Assembly (NCBI RefSeq): GCF_020381325.1
Contig: NZ_JAGSPI010000004.1
Location: 293,588 to 357,587, forward strand
Source: Providencia vermicola
GTDB taxonomy: Bacteria > Pseudomonadota > Gammaproteobacteria > Enterobacterales > Enterobacteriaceae
Direction: 5' to 3'
DNA: 64,000 bases
Position numbers and translations under genes: made by a program. Shown here one piece after another: positions 40,569 through 48,616 of the stretch. Position 1 is the stretch's first letter. Each line of letters starts with the position of its first letter. A model generated the notes under the pieces. It had not been told where the DNA came from. It ran no database searches and was given only the letters and a program-made list of their open reading frames with translations.

Positions 40569-41210
40569 ATGCAAGAAAATGAACCGAGCAAATCGACACG
40601 CGGTAGACCCAGTGTTCCTGAAACTGAATTAAAAGAAAAAATTATTCAGGCCACTGCGCAATCTCTCCTTGAGGAAGGTTACTTATCCACCACCATTGAT
40701 ACAGTGGCAAAACGAGCTGGTGTGGCGAAAAAGACTATCTACCGCTTTGTTGATAACCGCGAAACGTTAATTGAGATGGTGATTTTGAGTTGGACAGACA
40801 GCTTTGTTCCCCTGTTTGAGCAAGAAGCACAATCAACCGATAACTTTTTTGCCTTGCTCACCCAAAACCTCAATGCAATTGCACAAAAAGTATTGTCTGA
40901 TGAAGCCGTTGGGCTTTTTCGTTTATTACAAACCGATTTCAAACAAAAGCACATTTTGCTCGATAAATACCAAAAAAGTGGCATCGAACGCAGCCGTCAG
41001 TTATTAACACAGTGGTTAGCGCACCATGAAAAAAAGCAGCTTATCAAGCACGCGGATTTTGTGGTGCTCAGCGATTTAATCTTATCCATGGCCATCGCCG
41101 AACCATTGAGGCAGATTTCCTTAGGGCTCACCCCTGCGGGGTTAACCCCCACAATTGAAGCGAGAACAGAGCAAGTCGTTGCCCTTTGTAAACATGTATT
41201 ACACCCATAA
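40569..41210 (+). CDS. TetR/AcrR-family transcriptional regulator
   Basis: A 213-residue regulator. The helix-turn-helix lies at residues about 20-65 (TTIDTVAKRAGVAKKTIYRFVDNRETLIEMVI), and the C-terminal domain is helical. A basic N-terminal tail STRGRPSVPE precedes it. It is divergent from the PhlG-like gene and probably represses it and itself through the 29-base palindrome. Confidence 0.92.
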   Translation: MQENEPSKSTRGRPSVPETELKEKIIQATAQSLLEEGYLSTTIDTVAKRAGVAKKTIYRFVDNRETLIEMVILSWTDSFVPLFEQEAQSTDNFFALLTQNLNAIAQKVLSDEAVGLFRLLQTDFKQKHILLDKYQKSGIERSRQLLTQWLAHHEKKQLIKHADFVVLSDLILSMAIAEPLRQISLGLTPAGLTPTIEARTEQVVALCKHVLHP

Positions 41211-41339
41211 AAACTGGCGAATGATATCAAGAAAATGCACTAAGTACATTCCGCAGAAGATAAATCTGCCCTATACTTTGATGAGGTGATATTTACAAAA
41301 TCAATCAAACAACAGTGTGTCACACACTAGGGGTTCCGT

Positions 41340-41981
41340 ATGAAAATATCCATCATTGGTGCGACCGGTTTTGTGGGAAAAGCATTAGTTGCAGAAGCAC
41401 TGCGCCGCCATCACCAAGTGACTGCCATTTCTCGCCATAGCAACACCCTGCCGCAACATGCTCATTTGATAACAGAATCTGGGGATATTACCGATGTGGC
41501 TTGGCTAACGTCTCGCCTTAAAGGCCAAGATGTGGTGATTAGTGCATTTAACGGTGGCTGGCAAAATCCGAACTTGTACCAAGACACGGTGACAGGGAAC
41601 AACGCCATTTTGCAGGCGGTACAAAAAGCCGCGGTAAAACGCTTTATTGTGGTAGGCGGCGCGGGCAGTTTAAAAATCGCACCTAATTTGGATTTAATCG
41701 ACTCCCCTGATTTCCCTGCTGAAATTAAACCTGGCGCACAAGCGATGCGCGAGTTTAAAAGCCAATTGCAAACCATCGATACCCTTGACTGGACTTATGT
41801 GTCCCCCGCGGCCATGTTAGAACCCGGTGAACGTACAGAAACATTCCGTTTGGGGGGGACTGAATTGTTGATGAACGGTAATGTGCCTGCGAAAATTTCA
41901 GTCGAAGACTTTGCCGTTGCTGTTCTTGATGAAGTGAATAACGCCCAGTTTGTTCGCCAGCAATTTACAGCCGCTTATTAA
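41340..41981 (+). CDS. NAD(P)-binding atypical SDR oxidoreductase
   Basis: A 213-residue protein of the atypical short-chain dehydrogenase group. GATGFVG (residues 7-13) is the dinucleotide loop, and GGAGSLKIAP near residue 103 follows a central strand. The catalytic Tyr-Lys pair of classical SDRs is absent. Relatives are often annotated NAD(P)H-binding or rrnaD1-like. It is transcribed from its own promoter after the TetR gene. Confidence 0.82.
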   Translation: MKISIIGATGFVGKALVAEALRRHHQVTAISRHSNTLPQHAHLITESGDITDVAWLTSRLKGQDVVISAFNGGWQNPNLYQDTVTGNNAILQAVQKAAVKRFIVVGGAGSLKIAPNLDLIDSPDFPAEIKPGAQAMREFKSQLQTIDTLDWTYVSPAAMLEPGERTETFRLGGTELLMNGNVPAKISVEDFAVAVLDEVNNAQFVRQQFTAAY

Positions 41982-41990
41982 TAAAGCATA

Positions 41991-42015
41991 AAAAAGCCGG
42001 TAATAATTTACCGGC
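41991..42015 (-). terminator. Terminator of the iolCEB transcript
   Basis: GCCGGTAA (41996-42003) pairs with TTACCGGC (42008-42015). On the minus strand the stem runs into TTTTTATG. It lies about 70 bases beyond the iolB stop and also directly follows the plus-strand SDR gene. Confidence 0.85.
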
Positions 42016-42084
42016 AAAATAGATAACAGATTTGGTGTTTAACTTATTTCATTCATGTAGAACTGGTTTTATTAACAACTTAAC

Positions 42085-42915
42085 TTACTTTTCACGATGC
42101 TTGGCTGCATACACATCACTATTGACCCAGTTATGGTCTTTTTCCCATGTGAATAACCACTTACGTGTTGGCCCTGCCATCACATTCAAATAGTAGTTAT
42201 CGTAGCCTGCCATGGTTGCCATTGGGTGATACCCTTTTGGCACCATAACCACATCTTTGTTATACACTGCCATACATTCGTCTAATTCACGGTCGTCAGT
42301 GTAAACACGCTGCATACAGAAACCTTGAGATGGGTTCAATCGGTGATAATAGGTTTCTTCTAAATAAGTTTCATTGGGTTCATTATCGGTATCATGTTTA
42401 TGGCTTGGGTACGAGCTGGTACAACCTTCATCCGTAAACACTTCCACGACCAATAAACTATCTGCTGCTTTATCGTCTGGCAAAATGTTGTGGACATAAC
42501 GTTTGTTATAACCATAGCCACGTTGCTCAGCACCAATATCATCAGGCCCAATTAAACGGGTTGGGTAAGTACCTTTGCCTTTCGCACTGCACACGGCGAG
42601 CTCTAGAGCCGTTTCGGCTTTAACTTCTGCAAATTCTTGTGCCGTTACATACACAGCATAGGGTTTTTTACGCTCAAATGGATCCATGCGGTCGCCGATA
42701 TTTTCAAACGTTTGATTTGGCGTTTTGATCGTCGCCTTACCTGCCACTAAGACTAAACACATTTCGTTTTCAGAGGCAGGCAAGGAAATGGATTCACCTT
42801 GTTTCAGTTCATACACATCAAAGTGTACATATCCCCAGTTGGCAATCTGCGGCGTGATATGCTGAGTACGCTTATGTGCATCTGGAGCATGGTATTTCGA
42901 CAGTAATTTTGACAT
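42085..42915 (-). CDS. iolB: 5-deoxy-glucuronate isomerase
   Basis: A 276-residue double-cupin protein that isomerises 5-deoxy-D-glucuronate to 2-deoxy-5-keto-D-gluconate. TSSYPSHKHDTDNEPNETYLEETYYHR holds the metal-binding histidines and glutamate of the C-terminal cupin, and VMVPKGYHPMATMAGYDNYYLNVMAGP closes the barrel. GAGGAAAG lies before the ATG. Last gene of the iolC-iolE-iolB unit. Confidence 0.95.
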   Translation of the reverse strand: MSKLLSKYHAPDAHKRTQHITPQIANWGYVHFDVYELKQGESISLPASENEMCLVLVAGKATIKTPNQTFENIGDRMDPFERKKPYAVYVTAQEFAEVKAETALELAVCSAKGKGTYPTRLIGPDDIGAEQRGYGYNKRYVHNILPDDKAADSLLVVEVFTDEGCTSSYPSHKHDTDNEPNETYLEETYYHRLNPSQGFCMQRVYTDDRELDECMAVYNKDVVMVPKGYHPMATMAGYDNYYLNVMAGPTRKWLFTWEKDHNWVNSDVYAAKHREK

Positions 42916-42991
42916 AACTTTCCTCTAGCTTTTTCAAGTTGCCTGCTAATACTCGCAACCTGTTTAATGAAATTTTTAACGTTCAGCTTTC

Positions 42992-43092
42992 AACTCCCCA
43001 TATGTGAAGTCGTTCAGTCTGTGGCACAAGTATATGAACTGTGTAGCCGAGTGCAGCCACCAACGCCACAGACTGAATATAAAGCGGAGTTA
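42992..43092. repeat. Long hairpin between iolB and iolE, possible copy 3 of the dispersed repeat
   Basis: TTCAGTCTGTGGC (43013-43025) and GCCACAGACTGAA (43065-43077) are perfect 13-base arms. Outer AACTCC and GGAGTT extend the symmetry. The loop contains GTATATGAACTG and AGCCGAGTGCAGCCA, which resemble GTATGTGACTAG and TGGCGAATGCAGCCA of the copy at 19341-19531. It probably moderates expression of iolB relative to iolE. Confidence 0.65.
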
Positions 43093-43983
43093 GATTAAAC
43101 CCGCCTCTTTAGCCAACTTAGATAAATTATTGTACCCAAGCGTTGCATATGTCAGAGGATGTGCAATTGCTGGGTCTTGCTCCGCTTCTACCACTAACCA
43201 ACCATTTTCATACTGGCTATTTTTCAATACCTTGAAAACTTCTGGGTAGTTAACACAGCCATCACCAGGTACCGTAAAGACCCCTGCCAGCACTGCATCT
43301 AAGAAGCTTGTTTTACGGTTTTTCACATCGTTAAGTACGTCAGCACGAACGTCTTTACAATGTACATGGTTAATACGTTTAGCCCAACGTTTCGCTACTT
43401 CAACAGGGTCTGCTCCTGCAAACGTTAAGTGCCCCGTATCGAGCAATAAACCGACTTCATCACCCGTATATTTCATTAGGTTATCGACATCTTCGGCGGA
43501 TTCAATCACGGTGCCCATATGGTGATGATAGGCAATTTTAACGCCTTGGGATAACGTATATTTCGCAAATTCCGTCAGTTTCTTACCGTATTCTTCCCAT
43601 TTGTCTGCTGGGAACAGTGGGCGCATATGCACAGGCTTATTTTGATCCCCATGAATACAATGGGTAACCTCAGCGAATACCATCACTTTCGCACCAAGGT
43701 CGCGTAGTAGCGCTAAATGGCCTTGGACGGCTTCAATTTCTTCTTCTACACTGCGGGTTAATAGCTCACCCGAATACCAGCCTGAAACTAATTGTAAATC
43801 ATGTTGTTTTAAAATTGGCCCTAAAACGTCGGCTTTACGGGGAAATTTATTTCCCAGCTCAAAGCCTGCAAACCCTGCCTGACGGCCTTCTGTCAAACAA
43901 GTTTCCAGTGACGTTTCCGCCCCCAGAGTGGGTAAATCATCATTGGTCCATGTTAAAGGGTTGATACCAAGTTGGATTGCCAT
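43090..43983 (-). CDS. iolE: Myo-inosose-2 dehydratase
   Basis: A 297-residue TIM-barrel protein of the xylose isomerase-like family. It removes water from 2-keto-myo-inositol to give 3D-trihydroxycyclohexane-1,2-dione. INPLTWTNDDLP at the N-terminus, YHHHMGTVIESAEDVD, LLLDTGHLTFAGADP and HVHCKDVR carry the metal ligands. Length fits the family (about 298). It lies between iolC and iolB. Confidence 0.95.
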   Translation of the reverse strand: MAIQLGINPLTWTNDDLPTLGAETSLETCLTEGRQAGFAGFELGNKFPRKADVLGPILKQHDLQLVSGWYSGELLTRSVEEEIEAVQGHLALLRDLGAKVMVFAEVTHCIHGDQNKPVHMRPLFPADKWEEYGKKLTEFAKYTLSQGVKIAYHHHMGTVIESAEDVDNLMKYTGDEVGLLLDTGHLTFAGADPVEVAKRWAKRINHVHCKDVRADVLNDVKNRKTSFLDAVLAGVFTVPGDGCVNYPEVFKVLKNSQYENGWLVVEAEQDPAIAHPLTYATLGYNNLSKLAKEAGLI

Positions 43984-44013
43984 GATGAAGCTCCTGTGTA
44001 GGTAAGAGAGATA

Positions 44014-45918
44014 TTATTTACGCTGACGCCATAGGGCTATCAGGTTTAAATAGTTTGTTTTAATTTTTTGCACTAGCTCGTCATCATTCAGCTCACCTTT
44101 CATCCATTCTAAGGAGGGTTTACCAAACAACGTGCGACCTACTGCGAATCCTTTAACAATTGATTTTCCTGCTGCGGCATTAAAACCTGCTTGTAGCTCA
44201 TCTTGCGGCGCATCTAACCCTAATAACACCACGCCGCGGCAATACGGGTCACGCTCTTGAATTAAAGCATCCACCGCATCCCAATTTTCCGCTTTCAGCG
44301 GTGGCAGCTTCCACCAATCGGGTTTAATACCTAAGTTATAGAAGCGCTTAATGGCGCGTAAATACAGCTCATCAGTGCGTTCCATATCCGCAGGTAAAAT
44401 CACTTCAAGTAATAATTCATGACCCGATTGGCAACATGCGCTGTACACCTCTTGCACTGTCTTTTCTTGCTCTAAGCGCAGCGGGTGGTTGTCTTCTGGA
44501 TGGAAGAACACCAAACATTTCACGATATGCTCTTTCGGCCAGCTAATCAGTTGTGAGCCAATATTGCCATGTTCTAAACATAATGGCCTTGATGCAGGTA
44601 ATTCGATTGGGCGACCAATCCACCAGCCACGACCTGTCACATCATTGAGTACATCTTGTCCAAAGGTACTGTCACACAGTAAACCTGCCTTACCTTGTAG
44701 ATTCGCTTCTTGCGACACTTCAAGGCTGGCGCGGAAAATCAGTTTTTTCAGATAAGGGATGCAGGAAATATCTGCTCCAGCAGCACGCGCCATATCCACA
44801 AACTGAATACGGTGGTCAAATGCCATCACACAAAGCTCATTCCACTGTGTGCTGCGTGTTGTGACTCGGTGTAGATGATTTAATATTGGATCAAGATCTG
44901 GGCGCGGCACTGCAGCAGCCCGCTGAAGATAGTTATCCAACTCAACCTTGGTTGGCATTGCTGGCGCACAGCCATGGCGTGAAACCACCAGCGCACCACA
45001 AGCATTCGCATAGGCACAGGCTTTTTCCCAGCCATCACCATTTAGGTAGCCCCGCAGCAGGCCTGACATAAACGCATCTCCCGCACCTAACACATTAAGT
45101 ACGTCGACTCTAACACCGTGAACCGTAATGCCTTCGTCCAAAGTCTCTGGGATAGCACCACTAAATACCGAACAACCTAATGAACCGCGTTTACACACTA
45201 ATTCAGCATCCGTTAATTTACGGATATTTTTCAGTGCTTGAATGGTGTCGGTTGTTCCCCCTGCAATGTGAAACTCTTCTTCAGTTCCCACAATGAGGTC
45301 AAACATCGATAACACATCTTGCAGTTGCTGCGTCACACTGTCTGAGGCAATAAAGCGGGTTTCTCCATCTCCCAAAGAGGTTAACCCCCACAATACTGGC
45401 CGATAATCGATATCAATCGCGGTTTTTACATTATTGCGCTTCGCATATTCCAATGCTTTCAAAACTGCAGCGCGAGTTTTTGGGTTCGATAAATGCGTAC
45501 CTGTGATCGCTAAACAACGGGAAGAGGCGATATATTCCTCAGTAAAATCATCTGGCGTAATCGCCATATCCGCACAATTATCACGGTAGAAAATCAGCGG
45601 AAACGTATCTTGGTCTTTGATCCCTAAGATCACTAATGCCGTTAGCCTGTCTTTATCCGTGATCAAATGGCTCGTATCGCACCCTACGCGTTGTAATTCC
45701 TCACGTAGAAAGCGCCCCATATGTTCATCCCCCACACGGGCTAACATCGATGATTTCAAACCTTGTATTGCTGTACCGAATGCAACGTTACCTGATGAGC
45801 CGCCTAAATATTTGGCAAATGTGCTCATGTCTTCTAAACGAGAACCTATCTGTTGTCCGTACAGGTCAACGGCAATACGGCCCATACAGATAACATCTAA
45901 CTTCTTCTGCTTATCCAT
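44014..45918 (-). CDS. iolC: Bifunctional 5-dehydro-2-deoxygluconokinase / DUF2090 aldolase (IolC-IolJ fusion)
   Basis: A 634-residue fusion. Residues about 7-325 are a PfkB-type sugar kinase (GGSSGNVAFGTAIQGL and the anion-hole motif VLNVLGAGDAFMSGLLRGYL) that phosphorylates 2-deoxy-5-keto-gluconate. Residues about 345-634 are a DUF2090 TIM barrel (VMAFDHRIQFVDMARAAGAD and KGFAVGRTLF) that corresponds to the IolJ-type aldolase releasing DHAP and malonate semialdehyde. Bacillus makes these as separate proteins. No independent iolJ is seen, so this half is likely to supply the aldolase step. Confidence 0.93.
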   Translation of the reverse strand: MDKQKKLDVICMGRIAVDLYGQQIGSRLEDMSTFAKYLGGSSGNVAFGTAIQGLKSSMLARVGDEHMGRFLREELQRVGCDTSHLITDKDRLTALVILGIKDQDTFPLIFYRDNCADMAITPDDFTEEYIASSRCLAITGTHLSNPKTRAAVLKALEYAKRNNVKTAIDIDYRPVLWGLTSLGDGETRFIASDSVTQQLQDVLSMFDLIVGTEEEFHIAGGTTDTIQALKNIRKLTDAELVCKRGSLGCSVFSGAIPETLDEGITVHGVRVDVLNVLGAGDAFMSGLLRGYLNGDGWEKACAYANACGALVVSRHGCAPAMPTKVELDNYLQRAAAVPRPDLDPILNHLHRVTTRSTQWNELCVMAFDHRIQFVDMARAAGADISCIPYLKKLIFRASLEVSQEANLQGKAGLLCDSTFGQDVLNDVTGRGWWIGRPIELPASRPLCLEHGNIGSQLISWPKEHIVKCLVFFHPEDNHPLRLEQEKTVQEVYSACCQSGHELLLEVILPADMERTDELYLRAIKRFYNLGIKPDWWKLPPLKAENWDAVDALIQERDPYCRGVVLLGLDAPQDELQAGFNAAAGKSIVKGFAVGRTLFGKPSLEWMKGELNDDELVQKIKTNYLNLIALWRQRK

Positions 45919-45943
45919 TAATCACCCCTTAACTACAACAGAA

Positions 45944-47077
45944 TTAATTGATTTCTTTTACTTTGACCCAGCGCTGCTCTTCATAAGAACGCGCGATGGC
46001 ATCTAAAATACGCGACACTTTCCAACCTTCTTCAAAGTCTGGCCACAGGGCTTTGCCTGTCGCTACACCATCAATTAAATCGCGCACTTCAACTGTTTTT
46101 TGATCGTTAAACCCGATTCCATGACCTGCCCCTCCGCAAAATGGTGCATAATCAGGGTGCTCAGGCCCAACTAAAATTGTTTTGAACCCTTGACGGTTCG
46201 ATGGCTCATCGTGGCGATACAGTTTTAATTCAGCCATTCGCTCTTGGGTAAATGACAACGTGCCTTTGGTGCCCGTCACCACATAGGTCAGCCCCATTTT
46301 GCGGCCAGATGCGATGCGGGAAGTCTCGATAACCCCCATAGCACCACCAGCAAAACGTACCATTGCATGTGCTTGGTCTTCATTTTCTACCGCGACCATC
46401 ACTGAAGAACCCGCCTTTTCAGGGCGTTCTTTAATGACAATTTCCATATCCCCACACACTGTTTCAATATCACCCACTAAATATTGCGCCATGTTGATAA
46501 TGTGAGCGCTAAGATCCCCCAACGCACCCAGCCCCGCCTTTTCTTTAAAGCAGTGCCAATGAATCGGTGCTGTTGGATCCGCCATATAATCTTCGTTATG
46601 GGTACCGTAGAAATGGATCACTTCCCCGATTTCACCGTTTTTGATGATCTCTTTTGCCAATTGCGCCGTTGGGTTCTTCATATAGTTAAACCCCACCAGG
46701 GTTTTTACTCCTGCTTTTTCTGCTGCAGCAACCATCTCTTTTGCATCGTGGGAATTAAGGGCTAGTGGCTTTTCGCAATAAACATGTTTGCCATGTTTAA
46801 TCGCTTCCATCGCCATCTCTTTATGTAAAAAGTTAGGGGAACAAATATCCACCACATCAATATTTGGATCCGCTACAAGTTTGCGCCAATCATCCGTTGA
46901 ACGATTAAAGCCCATTTCCTGTGCACGGGTTTGCGCAAGCTCTGGTGTGACTTCCGCAATCATTTCGCGAACTAACGTTCCTTTTAGAGGGAAGACCGTT
47001 GATGCTTGTGCATAAGCAATCGCATGAGCGCGCCCAATGTAGCCTGTTCCAATCATACCAATACGGATTTCTTTCAT
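45944..47077 (-). CDS. Gfo/Idh/MocA-family (inositol-type) dehydrogenase
   Basis: 377 residues from the ATG at 47077 (MKEIRIGMIGTGYIGRAHA), with GGGAGAG upstream. An in-frame ATG six codons earlier is less likely. GTGYIG is the NAD-binding loop, CEKPLAL near residue 95 carries the catalytic lysine, and DLSAHIINMAQYL holds the histidine of the active site. It is the first gene before iolC-iolE-iolB and has paired IolR-type boxes upstream. It may act on scyllo- or D-chiro-inositol, or another inositol, alongside IolG. Confidence 0.9.
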   Translation of the reverse strand: MKEIRIGMIGTGYIGRAHAIAYAQASTVFPLKGTLVREMIAEVTPELAQTRAQEMGFNRSTDDWRKLVADPNIDVVDICSPNFLHKEMAMEAIKHGKHVYCEKPLALNSHDAKEMVAAAEKAGVKTLVGFNYMKNPTAQLAKEIIKNGEIGEVIHFYGTHNEDYMADPTAPIHWHCFKEKAGLGALGDLSAHIINMAQYLVGDIETVCGDMEIVIKERPEKAGSSVMVAVENEDQAHAMVRFAGGAMGVIETSRIASGRKMGLTYVVTGTKGTLSFTQERMAELKLYRHDEPSNRQGFKTILVGPEHPDYAPFCGGAGHGIGFNDQKTVEVRDLIDGVATGKALWPDFEEGWKVSRILDAIARSYEEQRWVKVKEIN

Positions 47078-47163
47078 TTGTTCTCTCCCTCGCACATTCT
47101 ATATGGCGCAATGGCTGTCCCAATGCTTTATTGAGTACTTTTGATTTGATAATACCGTTATAC

Positions 47164-47218
47164 GGAATATTTATTTCATTTTCAATAAAATTGGAAATAT
47201 TAATTTCATTATGTGATC
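47164..47218 (-). promoter_or_regulatory. Paired IolR-type boxes and CRP half-site upstream of the Gfo/iolCEB unit
   Basis: Box a GGAAT-ATTT-ATTTC (47164-47177) and box b GAAAT-ATTA-ATTTC (47194-47207) have centres 30 bases apart. ATGTGATC follows at 47211-47218. The same order and spacing recur upstream of iolA at 55439-55493. Confidence 0.72.
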
Positions 47219-47469
47219 TGGCATAGATTTTTCTGTAATTAGCTAATTTATAAAGAATTAAAAGTTAATAATCTCTATTTAACCAAATAAGTAGAGAGGG
47301 AAAGTCAAATAAAAAGGCACTAAATGAAATGAAAAATGAAATAAAAGGGGATGTGATTGGTATTGTATGAATTTAAATTACACTTATAGATTAATTGAAC
47401 CTATAGCTTCATTTAACTCTTGAGTATCATTATTTTCTCTTTTTACTGTAATGTTCATGGAGGGTAAAA

Positions 47470-47789
47470 ATGTTTAAAATTAAAATTCATGAAGATGCAT
47501 TACAGGAATTAAAAGCTCTGCCAGCCTCATTACAAGGGAAAATGGTTCGCCAGATAAACAAACTATCTGAATTCGGTACCTTACTGAGAGAACCTGATAC
47601 TAAAGCTATCACAAATGTTTTTTTTGAACTTAGAGCAAAAGCAGGCGATATCGGTCGGGCGATTTATGTTTACCGCTATGGAAAAAAATCTACATTTTAA
47701 AGATTTTTGCTAAAAGTATGGCTAAATTACCATCAGCTATTTTAACTTCAGCAGCAAAGCGACTAGAGGAGATGCTAAACGATGAGTAA
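47470..47789 (+). pseudogene. RelE/HigB-like (Gp49 family) toxin, frame interrupted at an A7 run
   Basis: The zero frame from ATG 47470 gives 76 residues and stops at 47698-47700. Up to residue 72 it matches the Gp49-like toxins (ALQELKALPASLQGKMVRQI, LLREPDTKA, FFELRAKAGDIGRAIYVYRYGKK). A7 follows GG at 47682-47688. Moving to the -1 frame there continues as IYILKIFAKSMAKLPSAILT and ends at TAA 47787-47789, giving about 106 residues, the normal family length. The last bases overlap the antitoxin start. The zero frame puts A-AAA-AAA in the slippery position. It is either a decayed gene or one that uses -1 slippage. Confidence 0.75.
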
Positions 47790-48066
47790 AAAATCAATTG
47801 CTTGGGAAGATGCTCTCAACGATATTTTATCTGATCCAGAAGTCAACGCCATTTATGAAGCTGAATTACGAGCAGAGCGAGTCAGAGAACAATTACTTGC
47901 ATGGCGCTGCTCTGCGGGGCTAACGAGTTCTCAAGTTGCAGCACGATTAGGCATTTCCCCTTCAGCCGTATCGAGAACCGAAAGGCATGCGGAAAAAGCA
48001 ACAATCGAAACCCTCGCTCGCTATGCCGCCGCATGCGGTATAAAAAAACCTAAAATTATGCTGTAA
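47782..48066 (+). CDS. XRE/HigA-type antitoxin
   Basis: A 94-residue protein. Residues about 35-85 form a Cro/C1-type helix-turn-helix (LTSSQVAARLGISPSAVSRTERHAEKATIETLARYAAACG). Its ATG overlaps the end of the toxin frame by eight bases, typical for translationally coupled toxin-first (higBA-like) pairs. The N-terminal part (EDALNDILSDPEVNAIYEAE) probably wraps the toxin. It would repress its own promoter upstream of 47470. The pair lies inside the inositol cluster. Confidence 0.88.
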   Translation: MSKKSIAWEDALNDILSDPEVNAIYEAELRAERVREQLLAWRCSAGLTSSQVAARLGISPSAVSRTERHAEKATIETLARYAAACGIKKPKIML

Positions 48067-48133
48067 ACTCGAAATGTTACACCCACCATGTAAGTCAGTA
48101 TCGCCATGGTGGGCGCATTTATGAACTAAAACA

Positions 48134-48562
48134 TTAACGATGAAGGATACTCAAAAATTCCTCTTTGCTTGAGGTGAGTGACAGCGCATTCGCAATAAAT
48201 TCATCACTAAAAATCAGCGCAATTTCTCTGAGCACATCAATATGCTCTTTTGATTTTGCAATCACACCAATAGCGATAAACATCACATTTGTTCGGTCCC
48301 AAATTACCCCATCGGGAAATTGGAAAATCTCCACACCACTGTGCAAAATAATATCATTCGCCGACTTGGGTAGGTGCGGTAAGGTAATCCCATTGCCTAA
48401 AAAGGTCGAAATTTGCTGCTCTCGCTCTGTTAAAAAGTGGACGCAATCCCTATCGACATAGCCTTTTCGTTTAAATTCAGCGCCAACCATTTGCAATACT
48501 TCGGCTTTATTTCTCGCTTGGCAACCTAAATGCAGGCTTTGTGTGGTCAGTTGTTCAATCAT
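48134..48562 (-). CDS. Lone PTS EIIA protein (mannitol/fructose type)
   Basis: 142 residues from the ATG at 48562 (MIEQLTTQSLHLG), with a GAGGGTGG ribosome site; a longer frame from 48601 lacks one. GNGITLPHL puts the phosphorylatable histidine at 63, the position used by EIIA of the mannitol/fructose class. No EIIB or EIIC gene is nearby. It lies 54 bases downstream of the MFS inositol transporter on the same strand and is probably co-transcribed. A regulatory role linking PTS phosphorylation to inositol uptake is an inference. Confidence 0.85.
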   Translation of the reverse strand: MIEQLTTQSLHLGCQARNKAEVLQMVGAEFKRKGYVDRDCVHFLTEREQQISTFLGNGITLPHLPKSANDIILHSGVEIFQFPDGVIWDRTNVMFIAIGVIAKSKEHIDVLREIALIFSDEFIANALSLTSSKEEFLSILHR

Positions 48563-48616
48563 ATTCCACCCTCTTGTAAATTCATTAGGTGCATTCATCA
48601 AATGAATGCACTGTGA

